A DNA stretch of 64,000 bases from Neurospora tetraspora. Its lineage: Eukaryota > Ascomycota > Sordariomycetes > Sordariales > Sordariaceae. Under the pieces are notes generated by a model. The model was not told the DNA's origin, ran no database searches, and saw only the letters and a program-made list of their open reading frames with translations. Shown piece after piece: positions 1 to 13,828 of the stretch (its first letter is position 1; each line of letters opens with the position of its first letter). The stretch is taken from positions 1 to 64,000 of the forward strand of contig NW_026944383.1 of the NCBI RefSeq assembly GCF_033439725.1, read 5' to 3'. The position numbers and the translations under genes were made by a program.

Positions 1-3000
1 AGAGGGATATAAAATGGAAGGTTTTAAAAGAGTTCGCTATATTAATTAAAGCTACTTACTTAAAGGAAAGCAAGATTTTCGAGGACTATTACTTCCTTTT
101 ATAGTCCCTAGATTTTAATATTAAGCGTAAAAATTAGAAGTCGAAGGATTGGAAGTAAAAGGATAAAACTATATATTCGAAAAATAAAAAACCCTTTAAA
201 CCGGTCGTTACCCTAAAATACTAGGGCTCTATTTTCGAGGAAATAAAGAAATTGAATATTGAAAATCGCTATTTTAATTATCGTTAGGTCGGTTATTAAT
301 TTATTGCGTGCCCAGATAAAATTAAAATCTTTACCTTAGAGGTTTAATTAAATGCTATTACGAATTAGATTTGGGGCACGTTAACGTAGGAAGGTTATTA
401 GATACTTGAGAATATTTAAGACCCGATATTTCTAGGGAGGAAGGAGGAGTAGGTATTAAATTTAGGGCCGACTCCGATTCTAATTCGTAAAATTAAACCT
501 TTAGGGACGAGTCTCTACTTTGGGAGAGGTGTTAATAAGTAGTATAAAAGGAGAAAATATTAGGATATATTAATTGAATAAGACTTACTTAAACTTTAAT
601 TTAAAGAAGTATTTGGAGGGTGGTAATCCGTTTCTTGTAAAATGTACTATAATTAATAATAGACTATCTATTTCTATAAATTGTATATTCGTTAATATTG
701 GAGTTGACGTATATTTAATTATAAATAAATCCTTTGCTAATAAATTAAAAAAGAAATTATAATTGGAGTAATGTTAGGATTTAGACCCCGGGTACGTTAC
801 CTTTTATAAGAAGGCCGAGCTAGATATTATTAATATTGTATTAAAGGGATATATAAAAGTATAAGGATATTAAAATAATAAGTAATAGATGGTGGTACTA
901 TTAAATTTAAAGAAAAATATAATAATAGGGAAAATGTAGTTAGTGGAGAATAATGTTTTACCAAATTGTTGTATAGAGATATTTATATTCCCGGAAGGGG
1001 CGCCTCTAATATATAAGGATATTAAATTAGGAAATATAGGAAAGATGATATTTAATCCTTCCTTTTAGCAAAATAAAGAAGAAATAAAAAAAGTAATGGC
1101 GTTAGAAGATAGAAGGCGTTGAGACGGACGGGCAATTTAGTTAAGGATATAGGAATTGGCGATGGAATTGGATAATATTAGCGTAATAACTTTTCTACCT
1201 AAAGAAGAGGAAGATATTTTTAAATACCGGCCTATAGAGATTCTATAAGTTAAGCTAGGAAAATTGTTATTATTATCCGTTTAAGAGTGGATTTTACGTA
1301 TTATAGAAAGAGAGCTATATAAGAACGGATCGATATTCCTACTAAAAAAGGTTAAGGAAGAACCTACTTTGGACCCTTTCCTTCTAAAGAATAAGATAGG
1401 CCCTTACTAATTAGAGTGCTAATAGGTATAGGCTAAGGTATAACCTATCGACCTAACGATAATCAACGCTATTGTATTCGAATATTATATTAAAAAAAGG
1501 AAGGCTAAGCCTGAGGTAATTAATTTATATAAAGTCGACGGTATAATCGAAATATTGAAGACCCGACTTTCCGAACCTAAGAATATAGTAGAGGATATAG
1601 TAGTAATTCTAGTAAAGGTGCCCGTTGACTATTATTTAATAGAGAAATTGGAAGTATTTAATGAAGTTGATTCTAATACCCTCCTAGAATATAAACCTAG
1701 TATAAATTATAGGATTGACTTCGAAGAGGGTTATTGATTAGAAGAGTTAGGTATTAACCCGCTGTATTGTATAATATTACGCGAATTAGAAGAGTGCTGA
1801 AAATACATTACGGAAAACTTCTAAAAAGGATTTATTAAGGCTAGTTTAGTACTATAGGCTGCGCCCGTACTATTCGTTCCTAAGGCAAACAGAGGCTTAC
1901 GATTTTGCGTGGATTATAGAAAGTTGAACGTTATTTTGAAAAAAGACCGCTACCCCCTTTCCCTAATTAAAGAGACGCTAGCTAAGATTAGCGAGGCGAA
2001 GATCTTTATTAAAATCGATATAAGGCAAGCTTTTTACCGGATTTATATAGTATTTAGTTATAAGGACCTTATAATATTTAAGATAGGGTTTAGAGTATTT
2101 AAATATAATATACTACCGTTTAGATTCTATAGCGGGCTTTCTTTATTTTAAAAGTTAATAAACAATACTTTTATAAGCTATTCAGACTTTTATAGTACGT
2201 ATATCGACGATATATTTATTTTTTCTAATAACTTTAAAAATTATAAATAATATATTAAAATAGTATTTAATACGTTGCGGGTAGCCGGCTTATAAACCGA
2301 TATCAATAAATATGAATTTTATATGATTAAAATAAAATTCTTAGGGTTTATTATTAATACTGACGGCGTAGCTGTAAACCCTTATAAAATTTCTGTTATT
2401 AGAAACTAATTTATTCCTAAGAACTTTAAGGGGGTTTAAGTTTTCTTAGGATTCTATAATTTTTATAGGAAGTTTATAAGGGAATTCGGTCATTTAATAC
2501 GCTTTCTAAATAATTTAATTAAAAAAGATAAAGCGTTCGTTTAGATAGAAGATTGTTAATAAGTATTCGAACGCTTAAAAGTAGTATTTTTAAATATGCC
2601 GGTTTTAGTATATTATAAGTATAGCGACGAAATTAAAATAGAAACGGACGCTTCCGATAATATATATATAGGAATCCTATCCTAAAAGAAGGTATACAAA
2701 AGAAGGAAAGAATAGTACCCGGTAGCCTTTTATTCGGAAACGATAGTATTAGTAGAATTTAATTATTTAATTTACAATAAAGAATTTTTAGCGGTAATTA
2801 AAGGGATAAAATTGTAGCGCTTAAAGTTAAAGGGGACCAATAAACTATTTACTGTAATAATAGATTACTAAGTACTAGAATATTTCTTAATAAAAAATTT
2901 ATTTAATTTATAGCAAATTAGATAAGTATAATTACTATTAGAATATAATTTTAAAATAATATATCGACCCAGAAAAGATAGTATTATAGCCGACGCTTTA

Positions 3001-4957
3001 TTAAAAGAAATAGAGGATGTAAAGACGATAATTTAAAAAAAGGAGAATTAATGGATATTATAATTCTTGAAATTTAAAAATAGAGTCTTTATATACGTTA
3101 GTAATAAGGAAGAAATATTAATAATTAAGTTTTTAATTATTTTTTTTATTTATATTTACGGAAATTGTTCCTATTGAACCGGAATTTGAAGAGTAGAGTA
3201 ATAACGAGGAATTACGAGTAGAGGAGAGAATAGAGAAGGAGAACACTATTTAATTATAATTATTAATTGAGTAAATTTTATATATCAATTAGATAGACGA
3301 ATCTATTTCGATTTATTGCGTAAAGGCCGCGACGGTAAAAGATAATAAAATAATAGAGGTCCCGTATTTATGTTCTATATAAGGTTTAATATTATATAAT
3401 AGGAAATTTATTATTCCGGATATTAATAATTTTAAGATTAAAATAATTAAAGAATATTACGTTATATTATTTATAATATATTTAGGGAGGAATAAAATAC
3501 GAAAGGTAATTACCCTCCGTTATTAGTAGTCCGGGTTAATGGCCGATATTAACCGATACGTTAATAATTGTTAGATTTATCGATTTTCAAAAGTTCTAAG
3601 GAATAAGATTCCTAGATTGTTATATATAATACCCCTCCAATCCGATTATAGGGCGTAGTAATCCGTTGTGGTAGACTTTTAAGTTTATACCTAAGGATAA
3701 AAAAGGGTATAATAATATATTAGTAATAGCCGACTGGTTTTCGAAACTATTTTAATATATCCTATATAAAGACATAATAATGGAAAAGAAAGCCGTTCTA
3801 TTTTATTATAAAGATTATACTAAATCCTAAGCTTACCCTAAGACGTTATAAGCAACAGAAGTCCCTAATTTATTTCGGATTTTATCTAAAAATTAATTCG
3901 GTTATTACGAATTACATAGAAATTAAATAGTATTAGTTATTTATAGACAGCGGGTTAAATTGAAATTATAAATTAGTATATCGATTAAAGATTGAGACCC
4001 TATATATTTTATACCTAAGACGATTAGTCGGATTTATTTCTCGTTTTAGATTTCGTTTAAGGAATATTCCTATATAAGAATTTAAACGGGATATTGCTAT
4101 ATAAAATTATATTTAAATATAAGCGTATATTACCTATAATAAATTAGATATAAGGGATATATACCGGTGGAGAATAAGGTACCCTAAGGGAGAAATTATT
4201 ATAGGAAGAAGTAAAATAAATAGCTTAGAAGTTAAAACGAGTATAGGCTATAGCTAGGACGGCGATTTAGAAGGCCTAAGAAAAATAAATAAAGTAGGCT
4301 AATTAATATCGACGTTAATTGGATTTTAGTATTAATAATAAGGTTTTTATTATTAAGAAGACTTAATCTATTAATAGACTAAACGATAAGCTGGACTTTC
4401 TATTAATTCGTATACTTTATAAAATCGTTGGAATAGCGGGATATTTATACGAATTAGAAGTCTTAGCGTCCTAGAGGAGCTCGAAGGTATTTTATATTGA
4501 TTAGTTGAGAAAGGACTTAAGTAATTCATTATTTGGGTAAGCTAACGAGAACCCGGGCGGCGAAATTATTAACGACGAAGAAGAATAGGAGGTAGAAGAA
4601 ATTGTAACATATAGATTAATTAATAAGGAGTTAAAATATTAAATTAATTAAAAAGGTTAGGACTTAAACCTAATTTAGTATAAAGTTAAGGGATTTAAAA
4701 ATGTAATATAAAAATTAAATGAATATTATAATAATAATCCAGAAAAGCCGGGACCACTAAAAAAATTATATTTATAGTTAAAAGCGATAGAAAATGGTAT
4801 ACTTACTAAAGAATATAAAAACGATAATTAACTAGTAGAAGGATTAATAAAAGGCAAGGCTTTAAGGAGGTTCTAAAGGAAGAAGTAAGAGTTAATAAGA
4901 GGAACGGTTATAATAATCAATTATAGACCGTAATTTTAATTATATAGTATAATAGTA

Positions 4958-5063
4958 TAGCGTAATAGTTTATATTATTTGACGAGAGTACGCTAAGGTC
5001 CGATGGTATTTGTCCTCTGCCTGGGAGGCGGTCTGTTCGAATCCGATTGGGGGAAGTTTTTTT
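4958..5063 (+). other. tRNA-like Pol III unit in the 3' region of element A
   Basis: An A-box-like stretch starts at 4,958 (TAGCGTAATAGTTTA), a good B box lies at 5,035-5,044 (GTTCGAATCC), and a run of seven T follows at 5,057-5,063. That is the layout of a tRNA-type internal promoter with a Pol III terminator. The matching unit occurs at the same place in element B. It does not fold convincingly into a complete tRNA, so it is more likely a tRNA-derived (SINE-like) passenger than a working tRNA gene. Confidence 0.5.
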
Positions 5064-5457
5064 ATTTTTAATTTTTTTTAAAATTTTTATATTTTTTTAT
5101 AACTTTTAGTACTACGACAACTAAATTAAAGATATAGTCGTGATGCGCGGGGTGGAGTTTGTCTTATTATTCCTTTTTAAAAGCTTTTATCATAATATAA
5201 CAAATTGAACCAACTATTATAATAATTTTATATATTTATTTTATTCTATTATCTCGCAATTTTTGCTATAGAGTTTTATTTTGTTTCTCTTTTATCGCAA
5301 CATAATAGATTGAACGAACCATTACGATAGGTTTATATATTTGTTTACGACCTTTTATATAATTATATTTCTCTTTTATTTTATTTTATTTCATTTTATA
5401 TTTTCTTTTCTTACGGCTTTGGGGTTAAGCCTTTCTTTAGAGGGGGGGGGGGGGGGG

Positions 5458-5670
5458 TGATATTATAGCATGGCTGGATAGGTTATTAAAATACTAGCTA
5501 TTGGGCAATGGGGTGCAGGGCATAGGGTACCATGGTATATCGGATGGAATGTGGCTTATATTTTTATTGATAAGACTGTACGGATTAGGAAGGCAGCGAC
5601 GAGTGGCAGTTCTGACTTATATGTCTAGAACCGTAATGCCTTCGTGTGACTGCTTCCTTTTCCTCCTTAA
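5458..5670 (+). repeat. 3' LTR of element A
   Basis: About 213 bp starting TGATATTATAGCATGG, directly after a polypurine tract that contains 16 consecutive G (5,442-5,457). It aligns along its length with 13,345-13,555 at the end of element B, and similarity stops near CCTTTTCCTCCTTA. The start is well defined; the right edge is uncertain by a few bases. Confidence 0.7.
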
Positions 5671-7480
5671 ACGCTGCTTTTTCTTTAGGGGTAGGATTAT
5701 AGAATATTTTTTAATAATAATTAATTCTTTTCGCTACTTTCCTATTTTTAATTAGGCTGGCTTTTTAACTTTCCGCTAATAGTAATACCTTCCTTATTTA
5801 TAATAATTCCGAAATCTACGTATAGTATGGAATTAAATATTTAATAAATCCTATACTACCTATATATTATTTTAATACTTTTAATTATTTAGGGAATTCT
5901 AATTATCGGGATATTTTTAATTAATTAGTTATCTTCGTTAATCTTAAAGCATCGACTTTAAAACTTAATAATTTGACGTTAGAATAACTTATTTAACATT
6001 TTTTAAGCGAAAGGTAAATATTTTCATTAATAAAGAATTAAAAAACCTCTTTTAAGTATTTTAAATAATCCTCCGCGGTATTCGAGAAAATAATAATATC
6101 GTCGATAAAAGCTCTATAGAATAAAGAAAAAAGAATTAGAAAACGATCTATATCTTTAAATATAGGCGGAGGTATTTTTATACCCGATTAATATAATTAT
6201 TAGCCTTTCCAATCTTTTCAAACTTATTAATATAAATCTATTTCTATATAGTAGCTATATCCCGAATTAATAAAAGAAAGCCATTATATTAATAATTATA
6301 ATCTATATTTTACTGTATAAAGTAGTAATATTTTTAAATTATAAAGAAAGAGGGTACTTATTAAAGATAATTATTTTGTTAAGGTTTCTTAAATTAATTA
6401 TTATTTTTACTTTTAATTGGCCGTAAATTATCCGCTAAATTATAAATACTAAATATAAAAGTAGTATTACCCTTATAATTTATTCTATTTTACCTTTTTC
6501 GTTTAATTTACCAAAAATTTAATTTAAAACGTTTTTGTTTTTTCTATTCAAAGGGTATAACTTTGATACGACCTTTTAATTTTATTAACCTTTTACTAAG
6601 GGTACCCGTATTAAATCTTCCGGTAATTATTCTATTAATTTATTATTTTACTAGAATTTAAGAAATCTTTCAATGAATTTACGTATTTTTTAAACTATAG
6701 TAGAGTCCTTAGCGTAAATATAGATTCCTTCCTCTATTACGATTTTTAGGATATTATTAAGCATTTTAATATTAAAGGTAGAATATTTCTTTAAGATATA
6801 TAGTTTAGGCTCTTCTATTATAATTCTTTTAATTATAGCCGCGTTATAGGGTTAAATTAGGATATCGAATATATTTTACGGATTTTAAATTATATTAAAT
6901 AAGCTATCGATTATTAGGGTTCTAAATATAAGTAGGGGTTTAATTAGGGTAAGAATTACAAGTATTAAGTTATTTAATTTATTAACAATAATTATATTCT
7001 AGCCAGTAACGGTACTATCTACTACGGCCCTAATTATATTATCTAAATTAAAACCTTAATTAAGTACGGTCGTTACTATATTAAATGTGTTTATAGGGAT
7101 TAAATCTACTATAATTAAATTAACTATAACAATTGCCTATATTCTAATTATACTGCTTAGTACTATTAATACGGCCCTTATAATAATAATTTTCATAATT
7201 TTTATCTAAATTATTATAAAATAACCATAATTTTAAGTTTTGTATATTTCGCCTAATTTATTATATTTTTTAATAATAAAAGGTCCGTTAAATATATTTA
7301 CTAATTTTACTACTTTTAAATTTAATATAGAGACTATCGCGTATACAGCGGCGTTATACTAGGTAATAAAATTAAAAGTTTATCTTTTAAATAAAGGTAC
7401 GTAATCTACCGGTATAAAGGCTTCTTAATTATAAAGGAGCACAACCTTTATTATAACTGTTATATACCTTTTATAGGGCT
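5671..7480 (-). mobile_element. Gypsy fragment H (protease to RT/RNase H), truncated
   Basis: Read on the minus strand this stretch resembles a Gypsy pol of a different family from A/B: protease-like sequence at about 7,450-6,950, reverse transcriptase at about 6,800-6,000 with the catalytic IDDI motif near 6,100, and the RT-to-RNase H connection at about 6,000-5,690. It stops abruptly where the LTR of element A ends, so integrase and the 3' LTR are absent here. No LTR of its own is visible. It is heavily degraded. The right limit, where element B gag begins, is approximate. Confidence 0.65.
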
Positions 7481-10400
7481 TAATAATAGCGCCCCGTATA
7501 TAGATCGGTATTAATCCGCTGGATAGCGACGACGACCCCTTAAATAATGAAAGCCTATCTAATAATAGAGGGGGAAGTAGTTATAATCTATTTAATAAAT
7601 ACGATTTATTATCCTTACTGCCTCCTAATAAATTCCTATCGCCCCTTCTTTAGGGAGTAGGAAACTATATTCCTATCGGTCCATTAGTACCTTTAACCCG
7701 AAGTACGAAGAGATTTTATAAAGTGAACGACCTATCCGTCTTTAATAATAATGCTAACGATAAAGTATTATTCGATATATAGATATTTTAAATATAAAAT
7801 AAGTTTTATATTAATATAGATTATTTTATAGATTAGAGGGTTTAGATTGGAGAAGTATTATTATGCTTGGGCGGATAAGTGGCGGAAGGAATTTTACTAT
7901 ATTTTAACGGTGGATATTTAGAAGCGATCCTTATAGTTGATTATTTGTTCCAATATTTTTGGAATGATTACTATAATTATACCGCTAAAGAAAAAGCTAT
8001 ACGGGATTTCGAGAAGTTGAAGATGAGGCTTTTTAAATGATTCTAAGATTTTAAAACTATATTCGTACGTTTGGTTGGGTAGTATATAGTCCTTAAGGAA
8101 TTTTGGAAAAGAGATATACGAAAGAAGGTGCTCCTTACGCTAGCGGTCCTTACCGAGGCGATTTATTTAAAAGAGTATAAAATATTTGAGGATTATTATT
8201 TTTTCCTTCAATCTCTCGATTTTAGTATTAAATGTAGTAGCGAAGATTAGAAGTAGAAAGATAGAAAACTTTATACCCCGGCTAGAATATTATTTAAGTT
8301 TAAAATATTTATTATTATTATTTTGAAATATTAGCGCCCTATTTTCGACAAAATGAAGAAATTGAGCGTTAAGAACTGTTGTTTTAATTATAGAAAGATT
8401 AAATACCGATCTGATTTATATTCCGATTTAATTAAGATTTTATCCTTAGAAGTTGAGTTTAACGCTATTATTAATAAAATATAGGGGTTTCGGACGGTTT
8501 TGAGACGGAGTAGTTAGAGGATTAGACCGAAGAATTAGAGGTTGATAGTTTATATTCCGACGGTTTAAGATTGGATTTAGAATCGGATTCGGAAAATTAA
8601 ATACTTTAGGAAAAGAGGTTGCTATTTTGGGGGAGGCATCCGTTTAAATTAATAAGGTTAATAATTAAATAGATAATTGGTATAGTAAAATATATTTAGA
8701 CTTTAATTTGAGGAATTATTTAGGTAGAGGAAAATTATTTTTAATTAATTGTATTATAGTAAAGAATAGATTATTTATCTTACTTCAATGAGTTTTAGTA
8801 GATATAGGAATAAATATATATATTCTTGTAAACCGATTATTTGCTAGTAAATTAAAAAAATATTTAAATTTCGACCTTTATAAAAATTTCGAACTAGGGC
8901 TAGTAATACCCTATAAGAAAGCTAAACTCAATGAAATCCGATAAGCCTTGAAAGGTTACCTATGTATTAATAACGTTATCTTTAAAAAAAATAGTAGATA
9001 GTCGTACTACCAAATTTGAAAAGGGAAATAATTTTGGGAAGAATGTGGTTGGCCGAAAACGATATTTTATTTGATTATAAAAGAGGGATTTTATTGTTTA
9101 GATTTGAAGTAGTCCTTATGTTAGTAAGGGATATTGAAGTAGGTAAAGTAGGGCTATTGATTAAAAATCCTAATTTTTAGGACGATATATAAAGAAGGGA
9201 GGAATTGATAGCCTAGGAAGATTTGTATCGGGAAGTAGGCTGTAGGATTGAAGTAAGAAAAAAGTTATAATAAATCTTAGCGAAGATATACAAATTGGAA
9301 TTTTTCGAAAAAGATTAAAAGGTATAAAAAGAGGACTTAGACGTTGTTTAAAATTGGAGACCTTTAAACCTTATATAAAAGACGCCTAATCGATTGTTAT
9401 TTTTTGACGCTATAAAACGAATTCTTAATTGAATAGAAAGGGAATTATAAGAAGAATGGGAGGAAGATTAGAAAATTAACGGAGTAGTAGTAAGGATGCA
9501 AAAAGCTACTACTATAGCCGAATTATACCCTTTTTAGAATAAGAAAGGCCCTTGTTACTTTTAGTATAAATAGGGGTAAATAAAGAAACGTCCTATAGAC
9601 TTAGCGGTAGTTAATAGAATTATATTTAGTTATTACGTAAAAATTAAAAAAGTAAAGCCCAAAGTAACGAATCTATACGAAATCGATAATATAGTTAAAT
9701 TATTGCGTATAGGAACTTTGGTAAAAAATAATAAGAAATTATAATAAGTAATATTAAAAAAGGTATCAAACGATTATTATAATTTGAAGGAATTAAAAGT
9801 TTTTAGTAAAGTGGATTTAAATATATTATTAAACTACCGATTGGGAGTAGATTATAAAATTATTTTATAAGAAGGTTACTGGCCGGAGGAACTAAATTTT
9901 AATTTATTATATTAAATAACCTTTTAGGAATTTAAGGAATATTAAAAATATATTATTAAAAGTCTATAAAAAAGATTTATTAAAGTGAACTTTATACATT
10001 GGATAGTATTAATTTTCTTTATTCTTAAAGCGAATAGCGGCGGGCTACGGTTTTATATAAACTATAGGAAATTGAATATAATTTCTTAAAAGGATTACTA
10101 CTTATTACCCTTCATTAACGAAATATTAATATATATTAACTAAATTAAAATATTTACGAAAATCCATATTCGTTAAGTAATTTATTATATCAAAATAACG
10201 GTTGGGTAGGAGGATTTAATAAGTTTTCCGAATAAGCTTTAATATTTAATTAATAAAAGGTTTTACCCTTCGGTTTATACGGAGGGCCTTTTTCCTTTTA
10301 GAAGTTTATAAATAATAAATTGATAGGATATTAACATTTTTGTAGTACGTATATTGATAATATATTTTTTTAAGAATATTATAAGAGTATAAAACTTATA

Positions 10401-13033
10401 TAAAGAAGGTTTTATAACGATTTTATACGGTTGGATTTTAAGCCGATATTCGAAAGTGCGAATTCTACGTAATAAAAATAAAATTCTTAGGGTTTATTAT
10501 TAATATCGACGGTATTGCTATTGATTTAGAGAAAATCGTTACTATAGAAAATTGGTTACGCCCTTTAAATTTGAAAGGGGTATAAGTATTTTTAGAGTTT
10601 TGTAATTTCTATTATAAATTTATAAAAGAATTCGGCCGGCTAGCTGAGCTTTTAAATAGATTTATAAGAAAGGATAAAATTTTTAAATAAAGCGAGGAGT
10701 ATTAGTAAGGATTCGATGATTTAAAATTAATTTTGCTGAACGCCTCCGTTTTGATATATTACTAATTTAGAAGCGAGATTCGGTTAAAAATGAATGTTTT
10801 AGACGGAGTTTGCGTAGGAATATTATTATAGAAAATAGTAAACGATTATTAGTATCCTATAACTTTCTATTTTAAAACGATAGCGCTAGTAGAATTCAAT
10901 TACTTAGTATATAATAAAGAATTATTTACGGTTATTAAAGTAATTAAAATTTGGAGGCTAGAATTAAAGAGTATTTCCTCGTGCTTTGAGATTATTATAG
11001 ATTATTAGGTATTTGAATTCTTTATTACGAAACGATTATTTAATTTTAAATAAGTTGGTTAGTGAAAGCTATTGTCCGAATATAATTTTAAAATGATTTA
11101 TTAATTTGGGAAGGAAAATGCGGCTACCGACGGTCTTTTAAAGAAGTTAGAAGTTTTAAAAATTATATTTTAAAAGCAAAATAATTAAAGGATATTGAGA
11201 GTATTGAAATTGATAGGAGATTATTTTGTGTATGTAGGCGATAAAGTCGATACTTTTTAAATCGAATTAAATATAATATTCGAAACCTCCGATAAATTGG
11301 AGGCTCCGCCTGAGAAACCGGAGGTTCCAATAGACGATTCGGAGGCTACCCTTAAAAACTCGGAGGGTACTATCCTATTAATTAATAGATTATTAAAGGC
11401 TAATTGAGCGGAAGAATTATTATTCATTTATAAAATTAAAATGGAAAATAAAAATAAAAGTTTTAGTATAAGAAATCATTTCTTATTATTCGACAATAAA
11501 TTAGTAATCTTAGATAAGGATATTTTGATAATAGAAATTATACAGCTTTATTACGAAATTTTATTAATAATATACCCCAAGCACAATAAAATTAGGAAGT
11601 TGTTAGTAAAATAATATTGGTAGCTGGGAATAGTAATTAATATAAATAGGTACGTAAATAATTATTGGATTTATAAATCTTCGAAAGTCCTCTACGGTAA
11701 AATAATTAGATTATCATACCCCTAATTAATATTATTAAATTGCCGAATTTAGTATTTAGTTATTATAGATTTTAAAACGATACTTAAGGAGAAAATATAT
11801 GGGTATAATAATTTATTAGTTATAGTCGATCGATTATTTAAAGCGTTTTAGTACGCGCTATACTATACGATAGGAACGGTAAAAGAGATTGTATAATTAT
11901 ATTATAAAGGATTTTATTAAGTATACGGCCTTTCTTGAAATATAATTAGCGATTGAGGATTTTGATTCGTATTAGAATTTATATAGGAATTAGTATTAAT
12001 TTTTGGAATATAATAGAAATTTAATTCTTTTAGTTATTTATAAACGGTTAGTTAAACCGAAATAATAAATTAGTATGTAGATTAAAAGTTACGGCTATAT
12101 TTTAATTATAATTAAAATAATTAGTTAAAGGCTTTACTGGCTCTTAATATAGTATAGGCGGGCTTACTTTACAATAATTTAGATAGATTTTTATTTTACG
12201 AAATTAGTTTTGGCTTTCCTATCTATATACTTTTTAATTGGGAGGATTGGATTAAGACGGTTATAAATAAAAAGTAAATATAATAGGAGGAAGTTTAAAA
12301 GATATTAAGAATTTTAAAAATTTATTATAAGTGGGCGCGTTTAGCTATTAATAAAGTATAAGAGTAATAAGTTAAATAAATTAATAAGTACCGAAAATCC
12401 TTAGATTTTGGGGTAGGTAATAGAATTTTTATTATTAAAAAAGGTTAATTTATAAATCGATTAAGCAATAAGTTAGACTTCCCCTAAATATATATTCTTT
12501 ATAAGATTATCACGATAAAAAGGGTATTATATAAATTAGAATTATTAAAAGGATAGAGAGGGGCCCGGGTATATTATGCGGACTATTTAATAAAAGATTT
12601 AAATAATTTACTACTGGGCTAAGTAAAGGAAAGTTTTGTAGGAATAGTATTAAAGGGTGACGGCGACGAAGCGGAGGAATTTGAGGTAGAAGATATTATA
12701 ATTCTTAAATTAGTAGGAAATATATTGTATTATTAGGTATAATGGAAAGGATAGAACCCAGATCCCAAATAGTATTTGGCGGAGGATTTTAAGAATGCGG
12801 CGGATAAGTTGAAGTAATTCTACGATGAGAATGTAAATAAGTTAGGATTATTAAAACGATTGGGAGTATAGAAGAAGGCGATAAATAATAGTTTGATTGC
12901 TAAAAAGTATAAGGATGATAATAGACCAGTAGATCTAATAAAGTAAAGAAAAATTAGAAGAGCGCGAAAGAAGGCTTAATAAGAATACGGGGTAAAGTAA
13001 TTGTTAACGGTTATAGGATAGTGTATAATATAG

Positions 13034-13136
13034 TAGCGTAGTATAATAGTTTATAATATTGCGTTGTATTAGTTTGGCGTATTTATTTTTTGTCTAGGAC
13101 GTGGTCCGTTCGAGTCCGATTGGGGGAAGTTTTTTT
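13034..13136 (+). other. tRNA-like Pol III unit in the 3' region of element B
   Basis: Counterpart of the unit at 4,958-5,063. It has a TAGCGTAGTATAATAG A-box-like start, a B box GTTCGAGTCC at 13,108-13,117, and seven T at 13,130-13,136. Position relative to the 3' LTR is similar in both elements (about 210-400 bp upstream), so it belonged to the family before the two copies diverged. Confidence 0.5.
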
Positions 13137-13344
13137 ATGTTTTTGTATAATTGTGTTGCGATAGTTAGATTGAAGATATAGTCGCGATACTTGGTATGGA
13201 GTTTCTTTTTTCGACTTTGACGAGCTTTTATCATAATATAATAGATTAATCTAATTGTTGCGATGGGTTTATATATTTATTTTTCTTTTTATTTTATATT
13301 CTTTTTTTCGGCTTTGGGGCTGAGCTTTTCTTTTGGGAGAGGGG

Positions 13345-13555
13345 TGATGTTATAGCATAATTGGATACGTTATTAGAGTATTGGCTACTGGGTAATAGGG
13401 TGCTGGGTATAAAGTATTATAATATATCGGATGGAAAGTTTATGTCTTTATTAATAAGCCGTACGAATTAGGAAGGTAGTAACGATTGGTAGTTTTGATT
13501 TATATATCCAGAACTGTAACGCCTTCGTTTGATTACCTTCCTTTTCTTCCTTATA
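13345..13555 (+). repeat. 3' LTR of element B
   Basis: About 211 bp beginning TGATGTTATAGCATAA after a purine-rich tract (GGGAGAGGGG). It pairs with the LTR at 5,458-5,670; the differences seen are mostly C/T and G/A. The right edge is approximate. Confidence 0.7.
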
Positions 13556-13620
13556 TTTAATATTACTTTAAGTTGTGGCTTTTAGTTTTATAGTCGTATC
13601 TCTCGTAGAATCACGCTTTC

Positions 13621-13828
13621 TATAATGGGCTGGCGCCCAGATATGGTGCCTGGGCCTGCAGGCCCAAGCATGCTCTGGTTAGCTAATGCCAATCAGGCCA
13701 CCTATTCATTCCAATATATAACTATGTCTCTACAAACCTATTCAAGCTTACAGACCTTTTCCTCCTTATCAACAATCTCAAGCTTTATTCCACTCCTACT
13801 ACCGTACATACCCAGTAGACCCATAATA
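13621..13828 (+). repeat. 5' LTR of element C
   Basis: 208 bp, starting TATAATGGGCTGGCG and ending CCCATAATA, preceded by CTTTC. Less changed than its partner over much of its length. The partner is 15,590-15,797, of the same length. Confidence 0.85.

Larger units (their letters stand above)
1..5670 (+). mobile_element. Gypsy LTR retrotransposon A (chromovirus-like), RIP-degraded, 5' part outside window
   Basis: Ty3/Gypsy element read on the plus strand. Traces in order: end of gag (about 1-480), retropepsin-like stretch (574-760), reverse transcriptase (about 1,640-2,420), RNase H (about 2,560-2,960), integrase (about 3,400-4,200) and a C-terminal chromodomain-like block (about 4,580-4,830). 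The RT segment at 1,909-2,150 keeps the typical Gypsy run with DYRKLN near its start and KIDIRQAF further on. A ~500-bp untranslated stretch, a G-rich polypurine tract and a 3' LTR follow. The element is a fossil with very many breaks, consistent with RIP. It is the same family and orientation as element B. Domain calls rest on family resemblance; exact domain edges are approximate. Confidence 0.85.
7480..13555 (+). mobile_element. Gypsy LTR retrotransposon B (same family as A), RIP-degraded, 5' LTR not found
   Basis: Second copy of the A family, plus strand. Traces in order: gag (about 7,480-8,700), protease (about 8,700-8,950), reverse transcriptase (about 9,780-10,560), RNase H (about 10,700-11,060), integrase (about 11,500-12,200) and chromodomain-like end (about 12,660-12,960), then an untranslated stretch and a 3' LTR. 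Local similarity to A is clear, for example 8,160-8,250 against 70-130 and 13,028-13,550 against 4,960-5,665. I could not find the expected 5' LTR between 5,671 and 7,480, so the 5' end is probably missing. The element is broken in very many places. Confidence 0.8.

Noticed and set aside
4958-5063. A host tRNA gene
   Set aside because: The A box, B box and T run are present, but the arms do not pair into a complete tRNA, and the same unit recurs inside element B. Treated as a tRNA-derived passenger.
5671-7480. A 5' LTR for element B in this stretch
   Set aside because: No match to the LTRs at 5,458-5,670 or 13,345-13,555 was found on the plus strand. The stretch reads as a minus-strand Gypsy pol fragment.
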